64,000 bases of DNA from Stomorhina lunata (Eukaryota > Arthropoda > Insecta > Diptera > Rhiniidae), in assembly GCA_933228675.1 (NCBI GenBank), contig OW121744.1, positions 98,022,526 through 98,086,525 of the forward strand. Reading direction: 5' to 3'. Position 1 is the stretch's first letter. The number at the start of each line of letters is the position of its first letter. The notes under the pieces were generated by a model that was given only the letters and a program-made list of their open reading frames with translations, searched no databases and was not told where the DNA came from. This document shows, piece by piece, positions 1-11,115 of this stretch. The position numbers and the translations under genes are program-made.

Positions 1-804
1 ACTATAGCTGTTCTAATCACTTTAATCTCCAACTGGTTCAGACGTCGTGAGTTCATGCAAATGATAGAAGATCTGCAATGTATACATCACAATATTTTGC
101 AAAAATTTCAATTCTCCCCAAAGGTGGAAAAATATTATGAAAAATCTATAAGATTTAAATTTCTTTGGGGTACAGTTGCAAATATTGTTCTCATTTTGGG
201 ATCCTGTGAGACTTTTGGAACAAATTTTACCTACGAGACCCTTATATTGGGAATATGTACATCATTTTTAGCCATAATGCTAAATATTATAATGTGTCAA
301 AATTTTTTTGCTTTTTTAAATGTCAATGTTCTTTTGGCTGTACTAAATGAGGAGCTTGAGAAAGTCCTCGAAATAACATTGAACTTAATAAATCACAGCA
401 AAACTAAACACTTTACAAAGGAGCATTTGTTAAAGAAGTACAATAAATTAGCTTCTGATTTAGATGACTTGGCTATTAAGCATCAATATTTGCAACATTT
501 AAGTTTACGCATCAGTCGCTTGTATGAGTTCCAAACGGCCTGTATTTTGCTGAATTTGTTCTTGAATAATATCAATACATTATACTTTGTCTGTATGGTG
601 GCTCATAATGATAGAATGATCCAGGAATATGGTGTAATAGCGGTAATGTTTGTAACGCCCATATTTCTGAGTCTCTACTATACGGATATAAGAATATTTT
701 TGGAAAATATGATGAATAGTGGAGATTTTGTTAATGAAACTGCAGATTTATTGAGAAAATATCAATTGGTATTGCCTTCATATGCCGAGAAGTTGGAGAA
801 GAGT
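1..804 (+). CDS. Gustatory receptor Gr-A, 5'-truncated by window edge, no last exon found
   Basis: This is the 3' part of a large first exon of an insect gustatory receptor (7tm_7 family), a predicted chemoreceptor of the sensory-neuron membrane. The reading frame is open from base 1 and aligns without gaps to Gr-B from its codon 85 to its codon 352, so about 84 N-terminal codons lie outside the window. Hydrophobic segments match TM3 to TM6, including the stretch NIIMCQNFFAFLNVN. The exon ends in LEKS followed by a strong donor, AGT|GTAAGT, at 805. Read-through would add only six codons before TAG at 823-825. No exon encoding TM7 is visible downstream; a repeat starts near 940. The gene is therefore either truncated or spliced to a distant 3' exon. 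Family assignment is firm; functionality is uncertain. Confidence 0.82.
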
Positions 805-960
805 GTAAGTATTGAGTTTAAGTAGAGTTATTGGCTATATTGCACTTTGGAAAAGTTTGTTCTAAATGTAAGCACTTACACTTAATATTTTTTTAATATT
901 GCACTTCCTTCACTAGTTTAGTTTGAAACATTTAAGAAGTAAAAGTGTTGTAATCGGCTG
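805..960 (+). other. Gr-A 3' flank (intron-like), related to the Gr-B 3' flank
   Basis: This short stretch after the Gr-A donor resembles the sequence after Gr-B (4788-4920): both contain a 'TATTGCAC..TGG.AAAGTTTGTT' pattern and a later TTGCACTT block. The duplication unit therefore extended past the donor. No terminal Gr exon could be recognised. A repeat of the type also seen at 49622 begins around 938-960. Confidence 0.5.
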
Positions 961-1672
961 TGCCGAATCTTATATACCCACCATTGAGTTTTGTTAAATT
1001 TAGAAACGTATTTCACATAAACCTCTTAGGGGATAAAAGGGGAAAAAATTTGTAATGTTATAACTTTTAAACAAATTAAATTTTTTCTGCCTGTATAGAT
1101 TAGTAAACTATGCATTTAATCTGTTATATAATCTTTGGCTAAAGTTGTTGCGCATGAGACGACGAAGGTTTTTAAGTTGGCATAACTAATTTCCGGCAGG
1201 TGGAGCCACTGAAAATTACTCAAAATGAATTAAATCCTAAACTGTGCACTTGATCATGCTATGATCTTTAGCGAAGTTGTTGCAAATGAGCCGGCAAAGG
1301 TTTTTTAAATGGTATGAACAATTTCCGAAAGATGGCGCCACTGAAATTTACTAAAAATTAATTAAATCGTAAACTGTGCATTTGATCAGGCTATGATCTT
1401 TAGCAAAGTTCTTGCGCATAAATCGACGGAGATTTCTAAGTCGGAATGACCAATTTCCAAAATTATTCATATTAAACTATGCATTTGATCATGTGTCAAT
1501 AGGACAAAATGACTAAAATGATCCAAAATAAATTGGATATACGTGTTCCGTTTTTTTATCTAAATTTATTTTAGTTGGTTAATACTTTATAAAAAAATAT
1601 ATATGAAAACTTTAAAATTTGTCTCGAAATACTTATCATAAAGCTCCGAGCAAGGCTCGGTCGCCCAGGTAC
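940..1672 (+). repeat. Composite repeat: 132-bp tandem units plus terminal hairpin (copy 1)
   Basis: The repeat opens with the 'GGCTGTGCCGAATCTTATA' type of sequence also present at 49622. Degenerate tandem units follow, with an 'AAGTTGTTGCGCATGAG' landmark at 1142, 1273 and 1405, giving a period near 132 bp. It ends at a perfect 6-bp hairpin, CCGAGCAAGGCTCGG (1646-1660), followed by CCAGGTACT. Related copies lie at 5053-5960 (opposite strand) and 52530-53345. Confidence 0.7.
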
Positions 1673-2493
1673 TACCTTTTAGTGGTTTTTATATGAAAGC
1701 TATGGTCAAAGATGGACCGATTCCTAAAAAATTTCATAAACTGACCAATAGTCTCATAAAACTTCTCTGTTCTATATTTAGTTGTCATAGATGTTATAAT
1801 TATATTCAATTTATCAGCATAAATGTGATTTCCTGGGCCGGGTTATATGGGAGCTTTTACTAAATGTGAACCAATTTCGGCCATTTTCAACGCACAACTT
1901 TTCGAAAGATATCAAAAATACTTTCGCAAAGTTTTGTCCCTCTAGCTCTTTTCTTTATGGGGCTTTCATTTGACGGTGAGGCGGATAGAAACCTCCAATC
2001 TTTTTGGTATTTTTGTGTTTCCGTAAGTTTTTTATATGGGAGCTATTATCAAATGCTGATCGATTGTAATAAAATTTTGCACACAGGCTGGTATTGACAT
2101 AAGACTTTCCTGTGCAAAATGTAGTGGTCATAGCTTTTACAGTTTATCATTTATTGACATTTAAGTGTATTTAAGGTGGAATTTAGGATGTTTCCGTAAG
2201 TGTTTTGTATGGGAGCTATGGTTAAATGTAAGCCGATTTCGATTAAATTGTATATGCTACTTAATGCTTATGTAAAACTTCTATGTGCCAAATTTTATCA
2301 TAATAAATGTTATAATTTGTCATTCATTAGCAAATAAGCAATTAGCCCAGACGATGTTATACGGGAGCTATGGTCAAATTTGAACCATTTTGCATAATTT
2401 TAATACCAAAATTTTTCCAGAAATGAAGAATATCTTTGCCAAGTTTCTGTGACGTAGCTCTTTTCGCTTAGGCGTTATCGTGATTTCAACAGA
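1673..2493 (+). repeat. Dispersed repeat with 'ATGGGAGCTATGGTCAAAT' motifs (copy 1)
   Basis: This is non-coding moderately repetitive sequence in which the phrase ATGGGAGCTATGGTCAAAT and neighbouring text recur in degenerate form (1850, 2035, 2205, 2360). The same order of blocks is seen at 6570-7760 and 53345-54745. It runs directly into the GACA tract through 'GTGATTTCAACAGACAG', as at 54655, so the microsatellite belongs to this repeat. Confidence 0.7.
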
Positions 2494-3218
<725 letters not shown>

Positions 3219-3459
3219 AAGTCTACAGACTCCAAGTTCTAAACTTAAGCTCAAATACCTCTCCTCAAAGGTGAAAATTGTGAAATTCATGATCATGATT
3301 ACCGTTTAAAAGTTCGTGAAATATTTCCCAAAAAATGTTTTCAACCCACTTTGAGTCAGTCGGCTAACAAGAATATGGCATGATATTTTGGGGATGCGCA
3401 TGATATACTAATATTTATTGCCTATTGAAGATATTAGGCTTAAAAGAACTATTGAAATT
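3219..3459. other. Spacer without recognised features
   Basis: This AT-rich spacer lies between the GACA tract and the conserved upstream flank of Gr-B. No ORF, RNA gene or repeat family is recognisable in it. Confidence 0.4.
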
Positions 3460-3731
3460 TTTAACATTACAAATCGATTAATTAATAAAATGTTTGTATT
3501 ATGATATAATTAATAATGATAAATGCTATTATTTATTAAGAGTTTATCAACCTTTAAGACATTCTTTCAAAAAATTTAAATACAATGTTTTAGTTCGGAA
3601 AAATTAAGCCAATTGAAACGATTGTTTTTATCCAAAAAAAAGAAAAAAATCTTAAAGAAAATCGTGATATAAGCATTTGCGGTCCCACACGGGACTTCCT
3701 GAAAATAAAACTATTTCTATAATTCCTTATC
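3460..3731 (+). promoter_or_regulatory. Gr-B upstream flank shared with Gr-C (putative promoter and 5' leader)
   Basis: This flank aligns by eye with 9584-9861 upstream of Gr-C. Shared landmarks include 'TTAACATTACAAATC.ATTA', 'TTTTAGTTCG', 'AAG(C/T)CAATTGAAA' and 'GGGACTTC' shortly before the ATG. Shared 5' flanks mean that the duplicated unit carried its own upstream region, so each receptor exon probably has its own promoter. No TATA box can be called reliably in such AT-rich sequence. Confidence 0.5.
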
Positions 3732-4787
3732 ATGAAACCGTCAACTCGTTGGATGATAGTCATTGTTTATTATATATCTCGCCTATCTGGAATGATGACC
3801 TTCAGCTATAACTTCAAAACAGGTCACTTACGCACTTCCTTCCTTAATACCTTCTACTGTTGTGTTACAAGTTTGATTATGTCGATTATTACAATATTTC
3901 TCTTCCATGTGCAGTGGAAGTCGAAAACAGTTATCGCCGCCAGATTGTCTATTAAAATTATGACCCTCACGTCAATGTTACGCACAATAGCTGTTCTAAT
4001 CGCCTTACTCTCCAATTGGTTCCGACGTCAGACATTTATTCGAACGATAACAGATCTACAACTTATATACAAGAATATTTCGCAGAAATTTCCAATGTCT
4101 GAAAAGGTAAAAAAGTATTACGAAAAATCTATTAGAAGTAAGTTTTTTTGGGGTACTATTTCAAATATTACCATCGTTTTGGGATCCTATGAGACTGTGA
4201 GAAGAACTTTTACATTCGAGACCTTTATATTGGGAATATGTATGCCACTATTAGCCATAATGCTAAATATTATAATGTGCCATAATTTTTTCGCTTTTCT
4301 AAATGTCAATGTTCTATTGGCTGTCATCAATGAGGAGCTTGAGAAAGTTTTAGAAACTTTATGGAACTTAAACAAACAAAGCAAATCAAAATGCCTTAAA
4401 GGGGAAAATTTGATTAAGAAATATGATAAATTAGCTTCTGATTTAGATGATTTGGCTATTAATCATTTATATTTGCAAAACATGAGTTTACGGATCACTA
4501 GCTTGTATGATTTCCAAACAGCCGGTATTTTATTGAATTTGTTTTTGAATAATATCAGTTCGTTTTATTATGTCTTTATGGTTTTTCATAATGACAGAAT
4601 CGTAGAGGAATATGGTGTAATATCGATTATGTTTATAACACCGCTATATCTGAGTCTCTTCTATGCGGATTTAAGAATATTTCTGGAAAATATGATGAAT
4701 ACTGGAGATTTTGTTAATGAAACTGCTGATTTGTTGAGAAAATATCAATTGGTATTGCCTAGAAATGCCGTAAAGTTGGAGAAGAGT
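3732..4787 (+). CDS. Gustatory receptor Gr-B, large first exon (352 codons)
   Basis: This is the intact first exon of a 7tm_7 gustatory receptor. It starts at an ATG in context TATC-ATG; the MKPSTRWMIVIVYYISRL start is shared with Gr-C and, in form, with Gr-D (MKRSTRWMIVIVY). Hydrophobic segments lie near residues 8-27, 40-60, 78-98, 135-155, 165-200, 262-285 and 297-318. The exon is 1056 bp, exactly as in Gr-D and Gr-E, and ends LEKS before the phase-0 donor AGT|GTAAGT at 4788. Read-through continues 18 codons to TAA at 4842-4844 and encodes nothing Gr-like. The TM7 exon with the family's C-terminal signature is not found before the repeat at 5053. The gene could be 3'-truncated or could use a distant shared exon. 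Confidence 0.85.
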
Positions 4788-5052
4788 GTAAGTATTGGTT
4801 TTAAAGTTATGGGCAATATTGCACATTGGGAAAGTTTGTTTTAAATGTGAGCACTTTTATGTATATTTTCAATATTTTTGTATGTTGCACTTTCTTTCGA
4901 ACACATTCGCACTTTCATGAGACAGACATTTATCAACCAATCGTCTTAGGGTTTCATAAAGATCCAAAATATATATAATTTATCGGGGGTTAAGTCATTA
5001 TTTTAAGTGTTACAAAGGGAATATATTCCCGTTCATTAAGATGATGGGTGTA
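4788..5052 (+). other. Gr-B 3' flank, probable start of intron
   Basis: The sequence starts GTAAGTATTGG and resembles the Gr-A 3' flank. I searched it in three frames for a TM7 exon (pattern LKDFS...GLF.FN...STISNAIVL) and found none. The segment ends at the composite repeat on the opposite strand. Confidence 0.4.
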
Positions 5053-5960
5053 TAAATAAAAAGTACCTGGTTGACCGAGCCTTGCTCGGGGCTTTATGAT
5101 AAGCATTTTGAGGCAAATTTTATAGTTTTTATATATTTTATTTTATACAGTTACAGTTTAACTCATTTTAAATAATTTTGAAAATTGGTCATACCAACAG
5201 AAACCTCCGTCGACTCATGCGCAACAACTTTGCTAAAGATTATAGTCTGATCAAATGCACTGTTTACGATTTAATTCATTTTGAGTAGTTTTCAGTGTCG
5301 CCGCCTGAAGTCGTTCATACCACTAAGAAACCTTCATCTGCTTATGCGTAACAACTTTGCTTATGATCATAACATGATCAAATGCACAGTTTATGATTTA
5401 ATTCACTTATAGTCTGATCAAATGCACAGTTTACGATTTAATTCATTTTGAGTAATTTTCAGTGGCGCCACCTGTCGGACTTTGGTCATTCCAATTAATA
5501 AACCTTCGTCGGATTATCCGCAATAACTTTGCTAAAAATTATAGCATGATTAAATGTACAGTTTACGATTAAATTGACTTTAAGTAAATTTCAGTGGCGC
5601 CACCTGTCGAAATTTCTTCATACCAACTAAGAAACCTTCGTCGGCTCATGTGCAACAACATTGCTAAAGATTATAGCATGATTATATGTACAGCTTACGA
5701 TTAAATTGACTTTGAGTAATTTTCAGTAGCGCCACCTGTCGGAAATTATTCACACCAATTAAAAAGCATTCGCCGGCTCATGCGCTACAACTTTGCAAAA
5801 GATCATAGTATGATCAAATGTACTGTTTACGATTTAATTAATTTTTAGTAATTTTCAGTGGCGCCTCCGCCGGCTTATCCGCAACATCTTTGCTGAAGAG
5901 CATAACATGATCAAATTCACAGTTTACTATTCTATAAAGAACATACATACAGACAAACAT
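5053..5960 (-). repeat. Composite repeat: 132-bp tandem units plus terminal hairpin (copy 2, inverted)
   Basis: This is the reverse-orientation copy of the repeat at 940-1672. The hairpin CCGAGCCTTGCTCGG is at 5075-5089 beside AGTACCTGG. About six degenerate units follow, each with a 'CAACTTTGCTAAAGATTATAG'-like landmark (near 5224, 5349, 5519, 5650, 5788 and 5884). Degenerate 'CAGTGGCGCCACCTGTCGG' blocks recur between them. Confidence 0.7.
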
Positions 5961-6569
5961 TCATTTGTTTTAAAGTTATAACATTACTAATTTTTTCCCC
6001 TTTTTATCCCTTAATTTCAAAAAGTTCCATATACATAATTGGTACTTCTTTGGTACCAATTGAATTCGGTACATTTTATTAGAAAGCAGTTAACATAATT
6101 TTCCTATTCATATTACTTTTGTAGATGTTAAGTTATCAGTTTATCCCTTTTTTACACATTTTGGCCACAAAATCAAAAAAGTACCAAATACGTGTTCAAT
6201 ATTTCTTTCACATCTATTGATTGCAATACAAAGTTTCTTTCTATATTCCTTAGTTTAAAATATAAGAGTGGGTTAAAAAGGTACCAAAAAAACTATTTTC
6301 ACCCTTTTTACCCTTATCGGACATAGTTTCAAAAAAGTACCAAATACCTGTCCGTTTATTTTCATAGCTGTTTAAAACGTAATTTAAATTTTGTTTCTAT
6401 ACCTATTACTTAAGGACTATAATCGGTTGCAGTAGCTTTATAGTTGAACATTTAAAAGTATCTAAGTGGTTTCCCTAGTATTTACTTTGCACAAAATTTA
6501 ATCTCATAACTGGGTATAGTTTAGCATTAATAATCTATTAAATACTTTTCGTTAAACTTAATATTAAGT
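5961..6569 (-). repeat. Repeat rich in GGTACC/GTACCAA, inverted relative to 50090-50555
   Basis: Several phrases in 5961-6410 are the reverse complement of the segment at 50090-50555: 'TTTGGTACCAATTGAATTC', 'AAAAAAGTACCAAATAC' and 'CACCCTTTTTACCCTTATCG'. Bases 6420-6569 instead match 49770-49890 in the same orientation ('GTAGCTTTATAGTT.AACATT'), so the two loci are rearranged relative to each other. No coding sequence is seen. Confidence 0.6.
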
Positions 6570-7760
6570 TAGGATAAACATGTTGATAGCAATACGATAG
6601 GTCCATATATTTTCTTAGGACCCCCTAATGCATCTAGCGTATCTAAAGTCATTGATTAATAGCTATCTAATTTCCTTGGTGCCATCTTAATATTCTGATT
6701 GTACCTGCATATCTTTTTGATTGTAGATATAAAAAGATGATATTATATATTTAAGAATTATGGCCTAATGTAGACCGATTGTAACAAGATTTTATATGGC
6801 TGGTATTTATATAAAGCTTATTTGTGCAAAATTTAATGGACATAGCTATCATAGTTTCTAATTTTATAGCTTCTAACTGGTCTTTGCTATTTTTTTTTTT
6901 TTTTAATTTCCGGGAATGTTTTTTATATTGAAGATATAGTTAAATATGGACCGATTCCTAAAAAAATTTGATATACTGACCAATAGTTACATAAAACTTC
7001 CCCATTTTAAATTTAGTCTTCATAGCTATTACAATTGTATTAAATTTATCAGCATTAGTGTGATTCCCGGGGCGGGGTTATATAGGAGCTCTAACTAAAT
7101 GTAAACCGATTTCGTACATTTTCAATACACAACTTTGTCAAGATATCGAAAATACTTTTGTTAAATGTTGTCCCTCTAGCTTTTTTCGTTAAGGCGCTAT
7201 TGCGCTTTTATCTGACGGTCAGACGGACATAAACCCCCTTTTCTTCTATTGTCTTTTTGTGTTCCGTAAGTTTTTTTATGGGAGCTATGGTCAAATGGTA
7301 ACCGATTGTGACAGCACACTGGCTGGCATTGATATAAGACTTCCTTGTGCTAAATTTAGTGGCCAAAGCTATTATGGCTTATCATTTATTGGCATTTAAG
7401 TGTATTTTAGGTGAAATGTAGGATATTTCTGTAAGTTTTTGTATAGTAGCTATGGTTAAATGTGAACCAATTTCGATGACATTTTATATGCTGCCTAGTA
7501 CTTATGTAAGACTTATATATACCAAATTTTATCATCAAAGCTGTTGTAATTTGTCATTTATTATCAAATAGGCGGTCAAATGTGAACCGATTTTGCGCGA
7601 TTTTAATACTATAATTTTCCAAGAAATGAAAATATTTATGCCAAATTTCAGTGACCTATATCCATTAGTTAAGGTTTTATCTTGCCGACAGCCGACAACA
7701 GACAGACAGATATACGAACAAACAGACGGACATCGTTCAATCGTCTTAGAATTTCATAAG
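6570..7760 (+). repeat. Dispersed repeat with 'ATGGGAGCTATGGTCAAAT' motifs (copy 2), ending in a short GACA tract
   Basis: The order of sequence blocks matches 53345-54745: GTTAGG.TAAACA, GGTCCATATATTT, TTTTTGATTGTAGATATAAAA, several TATGGGAGCTATGG lines, then ACAGACAGACAG and 'CAATCGTCTTAGAATTTCAT'. The GACA tract is only about 25 bp here (around 7695-7735). Short ORFs in it have no supporting features. Confidence 0.65.
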
Positions 7761-8214
7761 TATTCAGAATATACTTTAATTTTGGTTTTTGAGCTAATAT
7801 TAAGGAAATTACAAACGGAATGACAATCTCAGTATACCCCCCAAGCCAGGTATCCGATGGAGTCGACAAATTTCAACCAAAATAAGTAAGAAAGTGGTAT
7901 AGTCGCTTAAGCCCGATCATACGATACTCTTCACCATTAAGGTCAAAGGAGTTCTGTTCTCCTGTATAAAGATAAATAAATATTTGCTTAATTTCGCCAT
8001 CAAACAAACATTTTTTCAGAACTTATATATTTAAGCTGTTTCCGTCATTTAGACTTATATGAGCGCTGGGGTCAAATGTGGACCGATTATATCGAAATTT
8101 GGCAAATTGATAACAGTTTTTACAAAAATTATGTCTGAAAAAAATTAACTCAAAATTCTTATTATCTTCATTCAGATTTAGAATCTTATTTAGTGCGTTT
8201 TGACAAAGGAGTTT
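7761..8214 (+). repeat. Degenerate dispersed repeat fragments
   Basis: The segment contains 'AAGTAAGAAAGTGGTATAGTCG' and 'CTTCACCATTAAGGTCAAA' type phrases, which also occur near 26150-26820 (inverted) and 54820-54890. It is non-coding. Confidence 0.5.
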
Positions 8215-8870
8215 GTATGGGAACTATGGTCAAATATGGACCGATTTCAACGAAATTTAATACAGTGACTTTAGCAGTATTTGTTTTAAATTTCATGAAA
8301 AAATATTGATAATTGTGGCCAATATATCAATTCCGGGAAGGAGTGTGACCTATGGGAGGTACCATAAATAATAGACCGATTTTGACGAATTTCAACAGCC
8401 ATGGTCTCACTATCAAATGATCTGTGCGAAATTTTATCAAATTATCTTCACAACTGCGACCTGTACTTTGGTTACATGGTTTACATGGGGATCCAGTCAG
8501 CTAGACGGACGGACTGACATCGCTAAATCGACTCAGAAAGGAATTTGTATGGGAACTATGGTCAAATATGGACCGATTTCAACGAAATTTAATACAATAT
8601 TGATATTTGTGGCCAATATATCAATTCCGGGAAGTGAAACCTATGGGAGGTACCATAAATAATGGACCGATTTTGACGAATTTCAACAGCCATGGTCTCA
8701 CTATCAAATGATCTGTGCGAAATTTCATCAAATTATCTTTACAACTGCGACCTGTACTTTGATTACATGGTTTACATGGGGATCCAGTCAGCCAGACGGA
8801 CGGACTGACATCGCTAAATCGACTCAGAAAGTGATTCTAAATCTATTGGTATACTAAAGAGTGGGTCTAA
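8215..8870 (+). repeat. Tandem duplication, 291-bp offset
   Basis: A block containing 'TATGGGAACTATGGTCAAAT', 'ACCTATGGGAGGTACCAT', 'CAGCCATGGTCTCAC' and 'GGGGATCCAGTCAG' occurs twice in direct orientation. The landmark CATGGTCTCAC is at 8400 and 8691. The copies differ by a small indel and a few substitutions. Each ends with GACGGACGGACTGACATCGCTAAATCG-like sequence, again the GTCY-type tract. Confidence 0.75.
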
Positions 8871-9583
8871 GATAAATAATTCTATGCGTTACATACATCA
8901 AAACAAACTTATAATACCCTTTCCACCTATTGTAGTGAAGGGTATTCAAATGGGAGTCCAAAGCAGGTACCGCAAGGAATCTACAGATTTCAACCAAAAT
9001 TACTTGAGCTCTTTGTTGAATTAACTTAAAGATGTGTGACGAATTTCATAAAATTCTGTTTAGAATTCCGACTTATATTTTGAGAGGAAGAAAAGGTTAA
9101 AAAATGGGGGTCCAAGCCAGGTACCCCAAGGATTCAACGAATTTAGACAAAAGTGTGTTAAATTTCATTAAATTCTGTTTAGAATTGCGACTTATACATT
9201 GAAAAGAAAAATACGTGAAAAAATCTGGGTCCAAGGCAGGTTCCCCAAGGAATCGACGGATTTAGAAGCCTTTTTTGAATTTGCCTTATCTTTATAAAAC
9301 TGAACAAATATGTAAAATTAAGTCGTTGTAGAATCACTCCTTTTATATTTTGCACTTCGATATACATATAAGACCGACCAGTCAGACGGACTGACATCGT
9401 TAAATCGACTCATAAAGTGAGACTTAGTATATACTTAAAGATAGATCTAAGACCAATTTTTTATGTGTTACATACAGCAGCTTAATCTTATAATACCCTT
9501 TTCATTTATGGTGAAGGGTTAAAAAAATGTGCAAAGTTACCTAAAGCATTATACGACATGAAAGGGTTATTCAGTTTGTTAAC
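8871..9583 (+). repeat. Tandem repeat with 'CCAAGCCAGGTACCCCAAGG' units
   Basis: Three degenerate units contain the phrases GGTCCAAGGCAGGTTCCCCAAGG and TTAAATTTCATTAAATTCTG. The same unit occurs in reverse orientation at 55860-56300. The block ends near 9540, where a GACA-class tract with CATCGTTAAATCGACTC appears once more. No genes are seen. Confidence 0.6.
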
Positions 9584-9861
9584 ATTACAAATCAATTAGC
9601 TAATAAAATTTTAATATTTTAATGAATTTGATCATGATAAGTTCAATTATTTACTTAGCATTACAAACCCTTAAATATATTCTAAGACAAAAATAAGGTA
9701 AAAGGTTTTAGTTCGCAGAAAGTAAGTCAATTGAAAATATTGCTTTTAATTAAAAATTTCGTTAAGAAAATCGACTTTCAAAAGATTATATTCTTAAAAC
9801 GTATTACAGAAATCCTTAAAGGGACTTCTTCAAAGTAAAACTTTAATAATATTTTCCAATC
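9584..9861 (+). promoter_or_regulatory. Gr-C upstream flank shared with Gr-B
   Basis: This is the counterpart of 3460-3731, sharing TTAACATTACAAATC, TTTTAGTTCG, GTCAATTGAAA and GGGACTTCT before the ATG. It marks the 5' edge of the duplicated receptor unit. Its role as a promoter is inferred from position and conservation only. Confidence 0.45.
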
Positions 9862-10770
9862 ATGAAACCTTCGATTCGTTGGATGATAGTCATCATTTAC
9901 TACATATCTCGTCTTTTTGGAATGATAACCTTCAGCTACAATTTCAAAACAGGTCAACTACAAATTTCCTTTCGGAATACCTTCTACTGTTGTGTAACAA
10001 CTTTGATTATGTCAATTTTTCCAATATTTCTTTTTCATATGCAGTGGAAACCAAAAACTGCTATCGCCGCCAGAATGTCTATACAAATTGTGACCCTAAC
10101 GTTTATGCTACGCTCATTGGCTGTTTTTATCACTTTACTCTCTAACTTATTAAGACGTCGGGAATTTATTCAAACGATAAAAGATCTACAAAGTATACAC
10201 CAGAATATTTTAAAGAAATTCCAAATGTCCGAAAAAGTGGAAAAATATTATGAAAGATCTATAAGATTAAAATTTGTTTTGGGTAGCCTTTCAAATATTG
10301 CTCTCATTTTGGGATCCTGTGAATCATTTAGGAAATTTTTAACATACGAGATTCTAATATTGGCTCTATTTATGTCAATGTTAGCAACATTACTCAATAT
10401 TATAATGTGTCATAATTTTTTCGCTTTCTTAAATGTCAATGTTCTCTTGGCTGTCATTAATGAGGAGATTCAGAAAGTCCTAGAAACATCATTGAACTTA
10501 ATCGAACAAAGCAAATCAAATCGCCTTAAAATGGAAATTTTGGCCAAGAAGTATGAAAAATTAGCTTCTGAGTTAGACGATTTGGCTATTAAGCATCAAT
10601 ATTTGCAACAAATAACTTTACGGATCAGTCGCTTGTATGAGTTCCAAACGGCCTGTATTTTGTTGAATCTATTTTTGAATAATATCAATTCGTTATATTT
10701 TATCTATATGTTTGTTCACCATGAAAAAATGGTTGAGGAATATGGTGTAATATCGGTTATGTTTACAACA
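9862..10770 (+). pseudogene. Gustatory receptor Gr-C, truncated by a foldback element
   Basis: The reading frame is open for 303 codons and aligns collinearly with Gr-B: MKPSIRWMIVIIYYISRL start, TM1 to about TM6, and the FAFLNVNVLLAVINEE segment. Similarity stops inside 'VISVMFTTA' at about 10770, where foldback sequence (GCCAAAAAATGTTTGCGG) begins. The frame runs 17 more codons through the element to a stop. The missing end of the exon, the donor and the TM7 exon are not found beyond the element, where a satellite array begins. The break therefore combined insertion with loss of the 3' part. Absence of other frame damage suggests a recent event. A truncated protein lacking TM7 would not be expected to act as a normal receptor. 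Confidence 0.85.
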
Positions 10771-11115
10771 GCCAAAAAATGTTTGCGGAGAAACCAAATT
10801 CCTCGACGCGTTTCGATGGTTGGTTAAGCCATCTCTTCAGGAGGATTATCCCCAATTTAGACAGATCGAAAACCTCGCATCATTACTAAATTTACAAACA
10901 TAACTATTAAGAAATTGGGGATAATCCTCCTGAAGAGATGGCTTAACCAAACATCGAAACGCGTCGAGGAATTTGGTTTCTCCGCAAACATTTTTTGGCT
11001 TTTTATCAATAAATTGATCTGTTACATTAATAAATAAATGTAACAGGTTTGGGATCAAATGCAAATACACTTCTTTTTGAATAATATTTACATCCCGACT
11101 AATTTGTTATTTTTT
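10771..11115. mobile_element. Foldback element, truncated copy (FB-2) inside Gr-C
   Basis: The sequence matches the near-complete foldback at 50556-51159. It has part of the left arm (GTTTGCGGAGAAACC, CCTCGACGCG), a shortened centre that lacks most of the loop, and the right arm with its terminal tail 'ACATCCCGACTAATTTGTTA'. The left end is missing and the join lies in Gr-C coding sequence. Right after the tail (11116) the CTATAG-type satellite begins, with no intervening unique DNA. Confidence 0.8.

Noticed and set aside
805..960. Candidate acceptor TTCACTAG with open FSLKHLRSKS frame as a Gr-A last exon
   Set aside because: The frame runs into dispersed repeat and lacks the GLF.FN and STISNAIVL signatures.
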